A stretch of DNA of 64,000 nucleotides, from contig NZ_CP061178.1 in the NCBI RefSeq assembly GCF_017355405.1, positions 377,339 through 441,338 of the forward strand, written 5' to 3'. The notes below the pieces were generated by a model. It saw only the letters and a list, made by a program, of their open reading frames with translations. It made no database searches and had not been told where the DNA came from. This document shows, one piece after another, positions 1 through 9,545 of the stretch. The DNA comes from Roseomonas haemaphysalidis (lineage in GTDB: Bacteria > Pseudomonadota > Alphaproteobacteria > Acetobacterales > Acetobacteraceae). The translations under genes and the position numbers were made by a program. Numbering within the stretch: position 1 is the stretch's first letter; each line of letters opens with the position of its first letter.

Positions 1-382
1 CCAGCTCCAGGGCCGCCTGGGCCCGGAGGCCACGCTCGGCGCGCGGCACCTTGTGCATCTGCAGCCCGAAGCCGACGTTGCCGGCCGCCGTCATGTGCGG
101 AAACAGCGCATAGGACTGGAACACCACGCCCATGTGCCGCTGGTGCGGCGGCAGCGCCGTGACGTCCCGCCCGCCGACGACGATGCGCCCGCTATCCGGC
201 GTCTCAAGCCCTGCGATCATACGCAGCGTGGTGGTCTTGCCGCAGCCGGAAGGACCGAGCAGCGCCAGCAAGGCACCGCGCGGCAGGTCCAGGGACACCC
301 GGTCCACCGCCGGCGCGGGGGCGCCCGCGTAATGGCGCACCAGCCCGTCGAGCCGCAGGTGCGGCATGGTTTGGCCGCTCAT
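1..382 (-). CDS. ABC transporter ATP-binding protein (PotA-like), 3' end outside window
   Basis: Only the first 127 residues lie in the window; the gene runs off the left edge. It begins with a beta-strand region, then a Walker A motif GPSGCGKT at residues 43-50 and a Q-loop [10 protein letters not shown] near 89-98. The Q-loop wording is typical of the spermidine/putrescine and ferric-iron importer ATPases (PotA/FbpC group). It would power uptake of the ligand bound by the neighbouring periplasmic protein. The ATG overlaps the upstream stop codon (TGATG), so the two genes are translationally coupled. The ABC signature and Walker B are not visible because of truncation. Confidence 0.9.
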   Translation of the reverse strand, partial: MSGQTMPHLRLDGLVRHYAGAPAPAVDRVSLDLPRGALLALLGPSGCGKTTTLRMIAGLETPDSGRIVVGGRDVTALPPHQRHMGVVFQSYALFPHMTAAGNVGFGLQMHKVPRAERGLRAQAALEL

Positions 383-1437
383 CAAGGCGCCGCCGTGATG
401 ACCTCGCGCCGCCAGCGCTGGTTCCAGGTTTCGCGCAGCTTCTGCATCTCCGCCCAGTCGATGGCGACGATGCGGCTGCGGTATTCCGGCGCCAGCGCGG
501 TGCGGGCCAGGGCCTCGGGCGCGATCTGCGCGGTGGTGTTGGTGGGGCCGTAGAAGACCCGCTCCGTGAAGGCCTTCTGCGCGGCGGCGCCCAGCGCATG
601 CGCCATGAAGGCCCGCGCCTGCGCGGCGTTCTTGCTGCCCGCCACCACGTTGATGGTGTTGATCTGGAAGGCCGTGCCTTCCTGCGGCAGCACCACGCCC
701 AGCTTGCCGCCGGACTGCATGTTGGTGAGCTGGGAGCGGGCGTTCCAGTTGGTGGTGAAGTCCACCTGGCCGCTCATCACGGCGGTGACGCTGTCGGGCT
801 TGGGGTCGAAGGTCTGCACATTGGCCGCGATGCTCTTCAGCGTCGGCAGCGCGTTGGCGAAGTTGGTCCACTGGCCGCCATTGGCGTGGGCCAGGATGGC
901 GGTCAGCGCGAGCCCCTGGATGTTGGGCGGCGCGCCGAGGCCGACGCGGCCGCGCCATTGCGCGCCGGCCATGTCCGCGAAGCGGGTGGGCGCGGGCTTC
1001 ACCGTCTCGGCGTTGTAGATCATCACCAGGTTGTCGTAGGTGACGCCGGGCCCGCATTCGCCGCCGGCGTCGCGCGCCAGCTTGTCGATCTCGTTGAGCA
1101 CCGGCATGGCGGCCGGGGTCACCTTTTCCACCAGCCCCTCGGCGCAGGCCAGGGCGGCGGTGGTGGTGTCCATGATCACCACGTCCACCTGCGGGTCGGC
1201 CTTCTGCGCCCGCAGCGTGCCCAGCATCTGCGCGCTGTTGCCGGAAGAGAAGTACTGCACGGACGCACCGCCCCCGGCCTGGAAGGGCTGCACCACGGCG
1301 GCGGAATAGTTGTCGCGGAAGATGCTGTCCGCATAGGTCATCAAGGTGATCTGGCCAGGCGCCTGCGCCATCGCGGGCACGGCCGCCGCGGCGCTCAGCC
1401 CGGCGGCGCCCAGCGCCGCCCGCATCCAGTTGGTCAT
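382..1437 (-). CDS. ABC transporter periplasmic solute-binding protein (PotD-like)
   Basis: A 351-residue protein with a classical signal peptide (cleavage likely after AMA at about residue 24) and the layout of family 1 extracellular binding proteins: an early LMTYADSIF strand, a DVVIMDT segment near 90, a [12 protein letters not shown] stretch and a late [20 protein letters not shown] helix. The family captures polyamines, iron or other small cations in the periplasm and passes them to a membrane ABC complex. It lies directly before the PotA-like ATPase; the permeases would be beyond the left edge. The exact ligand cannot be read from sequence. Confidence 0.88.
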   Translation of the reverse strand: MTNWMRAALGAAGLSAAAAVPAMAQAPGQITLMTYADSIFRDNYSAAVVQPFQAGGGASVQYFSSGNSAQMLGTLRAQKADPQVDVVIMDTTTAALACAEGLVEKVTPAAMPVLNEIDKLARDAGGECGPGVTYDNLVMIYNAETVKPAPTRFADMAGAQWRGRVGLGAPPNIQGLALTAILAHANGGQWTNFANALPTLKSIAANVQTFDPKPDSVTAVMSGQVDFTTNWNARSQLTNMQSGGKLGVVLPQEGTAFQINTINVVAGSKNAAQARAFMAHALGAAAQKAFTERVFYGPTNTTAQIAPEALARTALAPEYRSRIVAIDWAEMQKLRETWNQRWRREVITAAP

Positions 1438-1854
1438 CCAAGCCCCCCGTTGCTGGTCATGGCGGCATCATGGTCAAGCCGGTGCGCCAGGGGCAACCCG
1501 GTATTCGGCCAGTTCCGGCCGCCGCAACCTGGCCGACAACGATTTTCGCCTATCTTGGCGCCAAAGCCGCCCAATGACCGGGCAAAATTTGTTTGGAAGC
1601 GATGCAGGACCGGAATTTCAGAGCCGATTCGCGCCAGCCGGGATATCGGGTGCGATGAGTTTCAATCCATGCAACTGACCTGACACGCCGGGTCGACCGC
1701 ACGAACGCCGCCGCTCCCCCACGCTTCACGCGCCGGTATAAAAAAGGCATCTTGTTGTCGAAAGGCGCACCGGAGCGAGAGTCCGTTGTTCCTCTGCACC
1801 GCCGTTTCGGTCATCCTCCCCCGTCTGCCGCTTTGGCCGGGGAGATCATGACGC
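1438..1854. other. Intergenic region before the DedA gene
   Basis: A 417-bp gap between divergent genes. Short open frames here have no recognisable protein and look like chance frames. A relatively AT-rich stretch with TATAAA at about 1737-1742 followed by an A-run could be a -10 region for the DedA gene, but no matching -35 is obvious. It should also hold the promoter of the minus-strand ABC operon. Confidence 0.3.
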
Positions 1855-2439
1855 GTGGCGGAGTTCTGGGCAGACTGGGGAATGGTGGCCTATCTGGCCG
1901 CCGCGGCTTGGGCGTTCTTTGAAGGCGAGACTTTCGTGTTGCTGGCCGCGGCCGCCGGGCGCGCCACGGGTGCCATCGACCCCTGGCTGCTGATGCTCTC
2001 GGTCTGGGTCGGGTCGTTCCTGGGCGACCAGCTCTGGTTCACGCTCGGGCGCAAATACGGCAGCAAGGCCGTGCAGAAGATCCCGGGCGCCGAGCGCAAG
2101 CTGGCCAGCGCCATCGGCTTTCTGGAACGCTACGGCGTGCTGTTCGTGCTCACCTTCCGCTTCGTGTACGGCGTGCGCAACGTCGCCTCGGCGGCCTGCG
2201 GCATCGCCAAGATGCCCTGGTCCCGCTTCGCGGCGCTGAACTTCATCGCCGCCGGGCTGTGGGCGGGGTCGTTTGTGGCCGCCGGCTGGTACATCGTCGG
2301 CTGGCTGGGCGAGAAGGGTACCCTCTACGCCCTGGGATCGATCGGCGTGGCGGTGGTGCTGTACCTGGGCTATCGCGTGGTGCAGTACTGGCGCCGCCCG
2401 CCCCCCCCCGCGGCGACGCAGGCTCCGGAGGAGGGCTGA
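1855..2439 (+). CDS. DedA family membrane protein
   Basis: 194 residues with several hydrophobic segments and the DedA/SNARE-associated core: an acidic FFEGETFVLLAAA helix near residues 21-33, GSFLGDQLWFTLGR near 50-63, and the hallmark FRFVYGVRNVASAACGIAKM segment near 101-120. DedA proteins are inner-membrane proteins linked to lipid scrambling/undecaprenyl-phosphate recycling and membrane homeostasis. The start is a GTG with a GGGGAG ribosome site about 10 bases upstream; an ATG at 1848 is out of frame. The 3' end of the coding sequence contains nine consecutive C bases (2401-2409), which could slip during replication. Confidence 0.9.
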   Translation: MAEFWADWGMVAYLAAAAWAFFEGETFVLLAAAAGRATGAIDPWLLMLSVWVGSFLGDQLWFTLGRKYGSKAVQKIPGAERKLASAIGFLERYGVLFVLTFRFVYGVRNVASAACGIAKMPWSRFAALNFIAAGLWAGSFVAAGWYIVGWLGEKGTLYALGSIGVAVVLYLGYRVVQYWRRPPPPAATQAPEEG

Positions 2440-2443
2440 GCCC

Positions 2444-3544
2444 TCATTCGGCCGCCGCCGGCAGGCGCGCCGCGTCCAGCCGGCGCACCGCCGGCAGCAG
2501 GTCGCGGCCGTATTCCACCACATCCGCCTCCGGGTCGAAGCCCCGGATCAGAAAGGTGTCGACACCCAGCAGGCGATAGGCGTGCAGCGATTCCGCCACC
2601 TGCTCGGCCGTGCCGACCAGCGCCGTGGTGTTGGCGCCGGCGCCGACCGCCGCCGCAACCTCCGTCCACATCCGCGTGTCCCGCACCCGGCCGCCCTTCG
2701 CGGCTTCCAGCAGCCGGGCGGAGCCGACGCTTTCCGGCTTGCTGTTGTCGGCCGCCCCGCTTTGGCCACCACGCAGCGCCCGCACCTGTTCCAGGATGCG
2801 GTCGGCGCGCGCCCAGGCGGCCTCCTCCGTTCCCGCCAGCACGGGGCGGAAGGACAGGCTGAAGCGGATCGACGCCGGGTCGCGCCCGGCCTCGGCGGTC
2901 GCGCGGCGCACGCGGCCGATGGTGTCCCGCGCCTGGTCCAGCGTCTCGCCCCAGAAGGCATAGACATCGGCGTGCTGGCCGGCGAAGCGGATGGCGGGCT
3001 CGGACGAGCCGCCGAAGAACACCGTCGGGTGCGGCGCCTGCTTCGGCTTGATCGCCGAGAAGGCGCCCTTCACCCGGTAGTGCGGCCCCTCGTGGTCGAA
3101 GGGCTTGTCCTCGGTCCAGACGCGCTTCAGCACGCGCACGTATTCGTCGGTCCGGGCATAGCGCTCGTCGTGGCTCAGCCAGTCGCCATCCGCCTGCTGG
3201 TCGGCCGGACCGCCGCCGCTGATGACGTGAATGGCGGCACGGCCCTGGCTGAGCTGGTCGAAGGTGGCGAATTGCCGGGCCGCGACCGTGGGTGCGATGA
3301 AGCCCGGCCGGTGCGCCACCATGAAGCCCAGCCGCGTGGTCTGCGCCGCCGCCAGCTGCGCCAGCAGCAGGGGGTCCGGCGCGTTGGAATGCCAGGCGAT
3401 CAGCGCGCGGTCGAAGCCCGCCTGCTCATGCAGCTGCGCCATGCGCACCACATAGCCGGGGTCGAGAAACGGGCCGCTGGGCGCCTGGGATTCCGACCCC
3501 GCGCGATGCGAGGTGAAGCCGATGAACTGCAGGGAATGGGTCAT
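2444..3544 (-). CDS. LLM class flavin-dependent monooxygenase (SsuD-like)
   Basis: 366 residues of the bacterial luciferase-like monooxygenase family: a HEQAGFDRALIAWHSNAPDPLLLAQ segment, GFMVAHRPGF near residues 72-81, AIHVISGGGPADQQADGD, a conserved ERYARTDEYVRVLK helix and FFGGSSEPA. This pattern is typical of FMNH2-dependent alkanesulfonate-type monooxygenases, which release sulfite from organosulfonates. It lies 12 bp downstream of an SfnB-like flavin enzyme and beneath an IclR regulator, so the group probably desulfurises an organic sulfur compound. A flavin reductase is not present nearby. Exact substrate unknown. Confidence 0.85.
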   Translation of the reverse strand: MTHSLQFIGFTSHRAGSESQAPSGPFLDPGYVVRMAQLHEQAGFDRALIAWHSNAPDPLLLAQLAAAQTTRLGFMVAHRPGFIAPTVAARQFATFDQLSQGRAAIHVISGGGPADQQADGDWLSHDERYARTDEYVRVLKRVWTEDKPFDHEGPHYRVKGAFSAIKPKQAPHPTVFFGGSSEPAIRFAGQHADVYAFWGETLDQARDTIGRVRRATAEAGRDPASIRFSLSFRPVLAGTEEAAWARADRILEQVRALRGGQSGAADNSKPESVGSARLLEAAKGGRVRDTRMWTEVAAAVGAGANTTALVGTAEQVAESLHAYRLLGVDTFLIRGFDPEADVVEYGRDLLPAVRRLDAARLPAAAE

Positions 3545-3556
3545 GGCAGGGTTCCG

Positions 3557-4714
3557 TCAGCGGGACTGCAGCAGGGCGCGCCCGGCGGCGACATGCGCTG
3601 CCTCGGCCGTGGGGACATGGACGCGGCCGCACAGGACGTCGCGCAGGTGGCGCTCCATCGGGTTGGCGCGGCTCAGGGCATGGTTGCCGGCCAGCTGAGC
3701 CGCGGTTTCCACGGCTCGGATGGCGTTCTCCACCAGCACCGACTTCAGCGCATTGGCCTCGGCCGGCGCCGCCGGGCGGCCGGCGTCATGGTCGGCGGCG
3801 AGCGAGGCCACCAGGCGGGCGTTGCTGGCCAGCAGCGCCTCCACCTCGCCCAGCTTTTCCTGCATGCGCGGCAGGGTGGCCAGCGGCGCGCCGAGACCGG
3901 TCGGCACCCGTTCGCGGAGAAAACGTGCCGTCCAGTCGCGCGCGGCGCGGGCGATGCCGGAATACAGCGCGCCCAGGCCGGCTGCGTTCCAGCTGGCCTG
4001 GGTGGCCTCCGGCGCCCCCCATTCGGCGGGCGGGCGCAGGTCGGCGGCGTAGTCCGCCGGCAGGGCCACGTCCTCGAACACCACGTCGTGGCTGCCGGTC
4101 GCGCGCATGCCGAGATGGTCCCAGCTTTCGACGATCCGCACGCCCGCCGCCGCCGCCGGCACCAGCACAAGGCCGACGCGCGGGCTTTCGGCGTCGTCGC
4201 GGGCCCAGACCAGCATCCAGCTCAGGCCCGGCGCACCGGTCGAATAGATCTTGCGCCCATCCAGGCGCCACCCGCCGTCCGGCTGGCGGCGAATGATGGT
4301 TTGCGGCAGGCCGCCGCGCGACGGCGAGCCCAGCTCCGGCTCCACCCGCAACGCGTTCAACAAGGCGCCGGAGCGCACGGCATCCTGCGCCACCCGCGCG
4401 CGCAGCGCCTCGGCCACCCGCAGGTTGCCCAGAAAGCCTGCCTGCTGCGTCAGCTGCATCAGCAGCACCAGCGCGGTGGATGCGCATCCCTCGGCCACCA
4501 GCCCGGCGGCCTCCGCCGCCTCGGCGAGCCCGCCGCCATGGCCGCCCCAGCGGCGCGGCACGGTCAGGGCCAGCACCCCGGCCTGCCGCAACTCGGCAAT
4601 GTTCTCGTGGGGAAAGCTGGCGTCGCGGTCGTGCAGGGCCGCCCGGGCCGCGAAGCCGGCGGACAGCGCGCGCAGGGTGGCATCGGCCGGGGGCGGAGCC
4701 AGGGCCAGGGACAT
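3557..4714 (-). CDS. Acyl-CoA dehydrogenase-like flavin monooxygenase (SfnB/DszC group)
   Basis: 385 residues with acyl-CoA dehydrogenase architecture: N-terminal helical domain with FPHENIAELRQAGVLALTVPRRWGG, a beta domain with WRLDGRKIYSTGAPG and SWDHLGMRATGSHDVVFEDV, and a C-terminal helical bundle ending NPMERHLRDVLCGRVHVPT. The RATGSHDVVF wording fits the sulfur-acquisition branch (SfnB, DszC-like), which uses reduced flavin for oxygenation and not beta-oxidation. The ATG used here follows an upstream in-frame ATG at 4801 that would add 29 non-conserved residues. Co-directional with the LLM enzyme, probably in one operon. Confidence 0.83.
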   Translation of the reverse strand: MSLALAPPPADATLRALSAGFAARAALHDRDASFPHENIAELRQAGVLALTVPRRWGGHGGGLAEAAEAAGLVAEGCASTALVLLMQLTQQAGFLGNLRVAEALRARVAQDAVRSGALLNALRVEPELGSPSRGGLPQTIIRRQPDGGWRLDGRKIYSTGAPGLSWMLVWARDDAESPRVGLVLVPAAAAGVRIVESWDHLGMRATGSHDVVFEDVALPADYAADLRPPAEWGAPEATQASWNAAGLGALYSGIARAARDWTARFLRERVPTGLGAPLATLPRMQEKLGEVEALLASNARLVASLAADHDAGRPAAPAEANALKSVLVENAIRAVETAAQLAGNHALSRANPMERHLRDVLCGRVHVPTAEAAHVAAGRALLQSR

Positions 4715-4771
4715 GGTCAGGCCCGGGCCGTCGGGGCGGCTGGAAGCTGGTGCGGCATCGGCGAACCCTCC

Positions 4772-4804
4772 GGGACAGTGTCCCATTTGACACGTTTTCA
4801 CGTG
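4772..4804. promoter_or_regulatory. Pair of inverted repeats, candidate operator of the sulfur operon
   Basis: Two close perfect inverted repeats lie upstream of the SfnB-like start: GGGAC-AGT-GTCCC (4772-4784) and CACGT-TTTC-ACGTG (4791-4804). Their position between the IclR gene and the enzyme operon suggests operator sites for that regulator or another. No -35/-10 assignment is made. Confidence 0.4.
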
Positions 4805-4924
4805 CCATTAGGTTCAAACCACGCGCGGCAAATGTCAATCAACGTTTGGGGGGCGTGCTTCCAAAGGCACCCCGGAAGATATCTCCTGAGCGCTGCCGTG
4901 GAATGCCGTGCCGAGGCCTCCGTG

Positions 4925-5710
4925 TCAGGCCTCCCCGTTGGGCCGCAGGCGCTGCTCCAGCTTGGCGACCTCCTGACGCAGCAGCGCGAGCACTTCCGGG
5001 CGCCGCGCCGGCAGCATCCGGTCGGACACGGCAGAGCAGCTGATGGCGGCGATCGGCCTGCCCCAGGCATCGCGCGCCACCATCGCCATGGCCGTCATGC
5101 CCGGCACGATGACCCCTTCGTTGAGCGCATAGCCCTGCGCCCGCGTTTCCGCGATGCTGTCGGCCAGGTAGCCATCGGTGATCGCCGCGTAGCGGCCGGT
5201 CCGTTCGGGGGCCGTTGCCGTGATGGCGCGCTGCACCTCGGCGTCGGGCAAAGCGGCCAGCAGCGCCAGGGCATGTGCCCCACAGCCCAGCGGCCGCACC
5301 GCGCCGACGCGGATGGAGGTGGGCAGGATAGGGGAATCGCCTTCCTCCCGCGCCACGCAATGCGCGTGGTGCCCGGCCATCACGCCCAGCAGCGCCACAT
5401 CGCCGGTTTCCGCCACGATGCTGCGCAGCAGGGGCGCCGCGAAGCCACCGAGGTCGAAGCGCTGCGCCGCCGCGCGGCCGATCAGCCAGGACTGGGCGCC
5501 CAGCGCGTAGCCGCCGGGGATGGGCTGCACCAGCCCTTCCGCGATCAGCCCGCCGAGCAGCCGGTGCACGGTGGCCTTGTGCAGCCCGGACGCGGCGGCG
5601 AGGTCGGTCAGGCGCCAGCAGCGCATTGGCGCGCCAGCTAGGTGCCGCAGCAGGCTGGACGCGCGTGACAGGGTACGGAGGCTGCTGTCGTTCTCGGCGG
5701 TGGCTGGCAC
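4925..5710 (-). CDS. IclR family transcriptional regulator
   Basis: 261 residues with an N-terminal winged helix-turn-helix (LTDLAAASGLHKATVHRLLGGLIAEGL, about residues 34-58) and the C-terminal IclR effector domain (GVMAGHHAHCVAREEG, RVGAVRPLGCGAHALALLAALPDAEVQ, GYALNEGVIVPGMTAMAMVARDAWGRPIAAI). IclR proteins bind small aromatic or organic acids and repress or activate catabolic genes. It is transcribed in the same direction as, and 210 bp upstream of, the SfnB-like/LLM pair, which it probably controls. Confidence 0.9.
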   Translation of the reverse strand: MPATAENDSSLRTLSRASSLLRHLAGAPMRCWRLTDLAAASGLHKATVHRLLGGLIAEGLVQPIPGGYALGAQSWLIGRAAAQRFDLGGFAAPLLRSIVAETGDVALLGVMAGHHAHCVAREEGDSPILPTSIRVGAVRPLGCGAHALALLAALPDAEVQRAITATAPERTGRYAAITDGYLADSIAETRAQGYALNEGVIVPGMTAMAMVARDAWGRPIAAISCSAVSDRMLPARRPEVLALLRQEVAKLEQRLRPNGEA

Positions 5711-6208
5711 GCGTCTCGCTCAATGGGAAGTTCGGGGAAGGAGGTCTTACTGTCCGCCCTGCCCCCGGGAAGGGGCAAGCGGTGATCTGGCCGCCCTGCC
5801 ACCTTTTCTCTCATGCCACGGACGCGATTGACTGCCTCGCAGGCATTCTGGCCGATCCCGCGCCATTTTCACCTCGAGTGCGCCGCTCTTGCGCGTCCGC
5901 CATGGCTCCGCCTAAGACCCTGGCAGCATGCCTCCGCGCTGTTCCCGGGGCTGTGCCTGGCCGCTGCACGCCTTCTTTGCATGACTGCCCAACGGCAACC
6001 CGCGGTCTTCATGACAGTTTTAGGGTGTGCTTCGCCGTGGGACTGCCTATGTAAGGTCCTGGCAGCCGAAACGCGCCCTCCCAACGTCGTGTCGCCTCAG
6101 CTCCGCTTTCGCGGTGACCCGGGCGGCCTGTTGTGTTTTGGGGGGCGGCGTGCCGGCGGCGGAGCGGAGTGGTCCTCCGCACCCCAATGAAGGAGCGCAG
6201 GGCTGAGC
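5711..6208. other. Intergenic region between IclR and the sigma factor gene
   Basis: A 498-bp gap holding divergent promoters for the IclR and sigma-factor genes. No protein is recognisable in either strand. A small stem TGCCT-CGC-AGGCA occurs near 5831-5843. An AAGGAG ribosome site precedes the sigma-factor ATG by about 11 bases. No dnaG or rpsU-type gene, the usual partners of chromosomal rpoD, is present. Confidence 0.35.
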
Positions 6209-8014
6209 ATGGACGGGATGTTTACGCAGGCAGCAATGGATCAGGACGAGGCAGAGAACGAGCCCGCCCTGCGCGCGCGGACGGGCGGCTTCGAGGGCTT
6301 CAACGACGGGGCCTGGGGCCGGCGTGGCGAGGGCGATGCCCCCGCCGCGGCGCCGAGCGCCTGGGTCGGCGAAGATGACGAGGGCCAGCCGGAGCCGGAT
6401 GCCGAGCGCCCGGATGCAGAGGATGGCGAGGACGGCGCCGAGCCCACCGTCGACGAGAACGGCGTGGTGGTGGCCCGCGACGCCGCCGGTTCGGACGGCA
6501 ACGTCGACGAAGCGACGATGAGCCGCACCGACGACCCGGTGCGCATGTTCCTGCGCGAGATGAGCGGCACCGACCTGCTGACGCGCGAGGCGGAGATCGC
6601 CGTCGCCCAGCGGATCGAGGCCGGGCGCGACGACATGATGGCCGGGCTGTGCGAGCACCCCGCCACCTTCACCCTGCTGACCGCCTGGTACGACGCCATG
6701 GTGCAGGGCCAGGCGCCGCTGCGTGACATGGTGGAGGTGGAGGCCATGGCCGCCGCCGACGCCGCGCAGTCCGTGGAAGCCAGCCCCGAGGGCGACGAGG
6801 CCGAGCCCGGCGTGCATTCCACGCTGGAAGAGAAGATGAAGCCGGAGGTGCTTGCCTCCTTCGAGGCACTGTTCGCCGCCCGCGCCACGCTGCCGACCCT
6901 GGATGCCGCCGGCGTGGAAGCGCTGCGGCTGGAGCTGGCCGGCCTGCTGGCCAACGTGCACCTGCGCCCGGCGCGGCTGGACGTGCTGGTGGGCACGGTG
7001 CGGGAGGCCAAGCGCAAGCTGATGGCGCTGGACGGCCGCGCCTCGCGCGCCGCGCAGGCCGCCGGCGTGCCGCATGCCGAGTTCCTGCGGCTGTGGGATG
7101 GCAGCGAGAAGGCCATCGCCCCCGTGCTGAAGCTGGAAAAGCCCCGCCGCCGTGGCGCCCCCGCCGTGGATCTGGCGGGCGAGCTGGCCAGCGTGCGCGG
7201 CAGCATCGCGCTGCTGGAAGAAGAGAACGGCCTGTCCGCGCAGCGCCTGCGCGATGTCTGCAACGCCGTGGCCCAGGGCGAGCGCCAGATGCGTCGCGCG
7301 AAGGAGGAACTGGTCCAGGCCAACCTCCGCCTCGTGGTGCATATCGCCAAGCGCTACCGCAACCGTGGCCTGATGTTTGGTGACCTGATCCAGGAAGGCA
7401 ACATCGGCCTGATGCGCGCGGTCGAGAAGTTCGACTGGCGCCGTGGCTTCAAGTTCGGCACCTACGCCACTTGGTGGGTGCGGCAGGCGATCACCCGCTC
7501 GATCGCCGACCAGTCGCGCACCATCCGCGTTCCCGTGCACATGACGGAGACGGCGGCCAAGGTGGCGCGTACCAGCCGCCGCTTCGCGCAGAAGGCCGGC
7601 CGCGAGCCGACGCCGGAAGAGCTGGCGGGCGAGCTGGGCATGTCGCCCGACAAGGTGCGCACCGTGCAGCGCCTGGCGCGCGAGCCGATCAGCCTGGAAG
7701 CGCCGATCGGCGAAGAGGATGACGGCCGCCTGGGCGACCTGATCGAGGACGAGAACGCGGTGATGCCGTTCGACGCGGCCGCCCGCTCCTCGCTCCGCGA
7801 CGCGGCGACCAACGTCTTGTCCGGCCTCAGCCCGCGTGAGGAGCGTATCCTGCGCATGCGCTTCGGCATCGGCGCCGAGAATGAGCACACGCTGGAAGAG
7901 GTGGGCCGCACCTTCAATGTGACCCGCGAGCGTATTCGGCAGATCGAGGCCAAGGCGCTGAAGAAGCTGCAGCAGTCCCGCCGGGGCCGCGCGCTGCGGT
8001 CCTTCCTGGCCTGA
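6209..8014 (+). CDS. RpoD-type sigma-70 factor, likely a second copy
   Basis: 601 residues. Region 1.2 ([32 protein letters not shown], about 110-140) is followed by a long non-conserved segment to about residue 360, then regions 2.1-2.4 (from [16 protein letters not shown] at 368, through [22 protein letters not shown] and [17 protein letters not shown]), region 3 and region 4 with the helix-turn-helix [23 protein letters not shown] near 561-584. This is a primary-type (group 1 or 2) factor that directs RNA polymerase to -35/-10 promoters. Several positions that are nearly fixed in alphaproteobacterial RpoD differ ([33 protein letters not shown]), and the N-terminal domain is short, so I infer a paralogue. 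It stands alone with its own terminator. Confidence 0.9.
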   Translation: MDGMFTQAAMDQDEAENEPALRARTGGFEGFNDGAWGRRGEGDAPAAAPSAWVGEDDEGQPEPDAERPDAEDGEDGAEPTVDENGVVVARDAAGSDGNVDEATMSRTDDPVRMFLREMSGTDLLTREAEIAVAQRIEAGRDDMMAGLCEHPATFTLLTAWYDAMVQGQAPLRDMVEVEAMAAADAAQSVEASPEGDEAEPGVHSTLEEKMKPEVLASFEALFAARATLPTLDAAGVEALRLELAGLLANVHLRPARLDVLVGTVREAKRKLMALDGRASRAAQAAGVPHAEFLRLWDGSEKAIAPVLKLEKPRRRGAPAVDLAGELASVRGSIALLEEENGLSAQRLRDVCNAVAQGERQMRRAKEELVQANLRLVVHIAKRYRNRGLMFGDLIQEGNIGLMRAVEKFDWRRGFKFGTYATWWVRQAITRSIADQSRTIRVPVHMTETAAKVARTSRRFAQKAGREPTPEELAGELGMSPDKVRTVQRLAREPISLEAPIGEEDDGRLGDLIEDENAVMPFDAAARSSLRDAATNVLSGLSPREERILRMRFGIGAENEHTLEEVGRTFNVTRERIRQIEAKALKKLQQSRRGRALRSFLA

Positions 8015-8021
8015 CCGACAC

Positions 8022-8052
8022 GGCCCGGGCGGCAACGCCCGGGCCTTTTTCT
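8022..8052 (+). terminator. Rho-independent terminator of the sigma factor gene
   Basis: A perfect 10-bp stem GGCCCGGGCG (8022-8031) / CGCCCGGGCC (8036-8045) with a GCAA tetraloop is followed immediately by TTTTTCTT. It starts 8 bases after the sigma-factor stop codon and abuts the end of the convergent regulator gene. Confidence 0.93.
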
Positions 8053-8792
8053 TATCCGGGAATGCGCTGCGCCAGCCGCTGCACCGCCAGCCGCAGGGCG
8101 GGCAGGTAAAGCTGTTCCAGCACCGCGTCCGTCGCCCGCCCGGCATGGGCGCCGATGTTGATCGCCGCCACGCAGCGCCCGCGCATGTCCCGCACTGGCA
8201 TGGCAACCGACCTCAGGCCCGGCTCCAGTTCCTCGTTCACCAACGCATGGCCGGCGGCACGTGCGGCCAGCACGGCCGCGCGGGTATGCGCCGCCGCGCC
8301 GTCCGGCACCGTGGCCAGAAAGGCGTCCAGCCGCGCATCGCCCCAGGTGGACAGCACCGCCCGCCCCAACGACGTGCAATGCGCCGGCAGCCGGCTGCCG
8401 ACGCCGAGCGAAACCGACATGATGCGTTGCGCCGCGCTGCGCGCCACGTAGATCACGTCCGGCCCGTCCAGGATGGCGGCGGAACAGGACTCGTGCGTAG
8501 CCTCGCGCACCGCTTCCAGCTCCGGCTGCAGGATGTCGGGGAGGGCCGTGCTTGACAGGTAGGCACCGCCGAGGCGCAGCACGCGCGGCGTCAGCGTAAA
8601 GAACTTGCCGTCGAACTCGGCGTATCCCAGGCCCTGCAGCGTCAGCAGGCAACGCCGGGCGGCGGCGCGCGTCAGGCCGGTGGCCCGGGCGATGTCGGCG
8701 ATCGTGGCGCGGGGCCGCAGCGGATTGAAAGCCTCGATCACCGCAAGGCCACGGGCCAGGCCACCCAGGGTATCGCCGAATTCTGTGCGCAT
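8052..8792 (-). CDS. IclR family regulator of the PcaR/PcaU/PobR type
   Basis: 246 residues: winged helix-turn-helix ATIADIARATGLTRAAARRCLLTLQGLGYAEFDGKFFTLTPRVLRLG (about 29-75), then the IclR effector domain with VIYVARSAAQRIMSVSLGVGSRLPAHCTSLGRAVLS. The FDGKFFTLTPRVLRLG...YLSS wording is characteristic of regulators of protocatechuate and beta-ketoadipate genes. It is transcribed divergently from pcaIJF and would respond to beta-ketoadipate or a related acid. An inverted repeat overlaps its own start codon, which suggests autoregulation. Confidence 0.88.
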   Translation of the reverse strand: MRTEFGDTLGGLARGLAVIEAFNPLRPRATIADIARATGLTRAAARRCLLTLQGLGYAEFDGKFFTLTPRVLRLGGAYLSSTALPDILQPELEAVREATHESCSAAILDGPDVIYVARSAAQRIMSVSLGVGSRLPAHCTSLGRAVLSTWGDARLDAFLATVPDGAAAHTRAAVLAARAAGHALVNEELEPGLRSVAMPVRDMRGRCVAAINIGAHAGRATDAVLEQLYLPALRLAVQRLAQRIPG

Positions 8793-8810
8793 ATCGCACA
8801 GTGTTGCGCG
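8784..8810. promoter_or_regulatory. Candidate PcaU-type operator between regulator and pcaIJF
   Basis: A perfect inverted repeat TGTGCG-CATAT-CGCACA (8784-8800) is followed at 8805-8810 by a third half-site-like TGCGCG. PcaU and PobR operators in Acinetobacter consist of a palindrome plus a third repeat, so this arrangement fits. It covers the regulator's start codon and lies 46 bp upstream of pcaI. Confidence 0.5.
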
Positions 8811-8855
8811 GATCGCCCGAGGGGATCAAGCTCCGGTCCAAACGGGGAGAACGGC

Positions 8856-9541
<686 letters not shown>

Positions 9542-9545
<4 letters not shown>

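Noticed and set aside
1550..1750. Short minus-strand frame of 66 codons upstream of the DedA gene
   Set aside because: No ribosome site, no family resemblance and a basic random-looking composition.
2273..5641. Very long plus-strand open frame across the LLM, SfnB-like and IclR genes
   Set aside because: It is the complement of three recognised minus-strand genes; its sequence is Arg/Gly/Ala/Pro-rich with no family features, as expected in very GC-rich DNA.
6047..8206. Long minus-strand open frame opposite the sigma factor
   Set aside because: The plus-strand product has complete sigma-70 regions and a terminator; the opposite frame is low-complexity.
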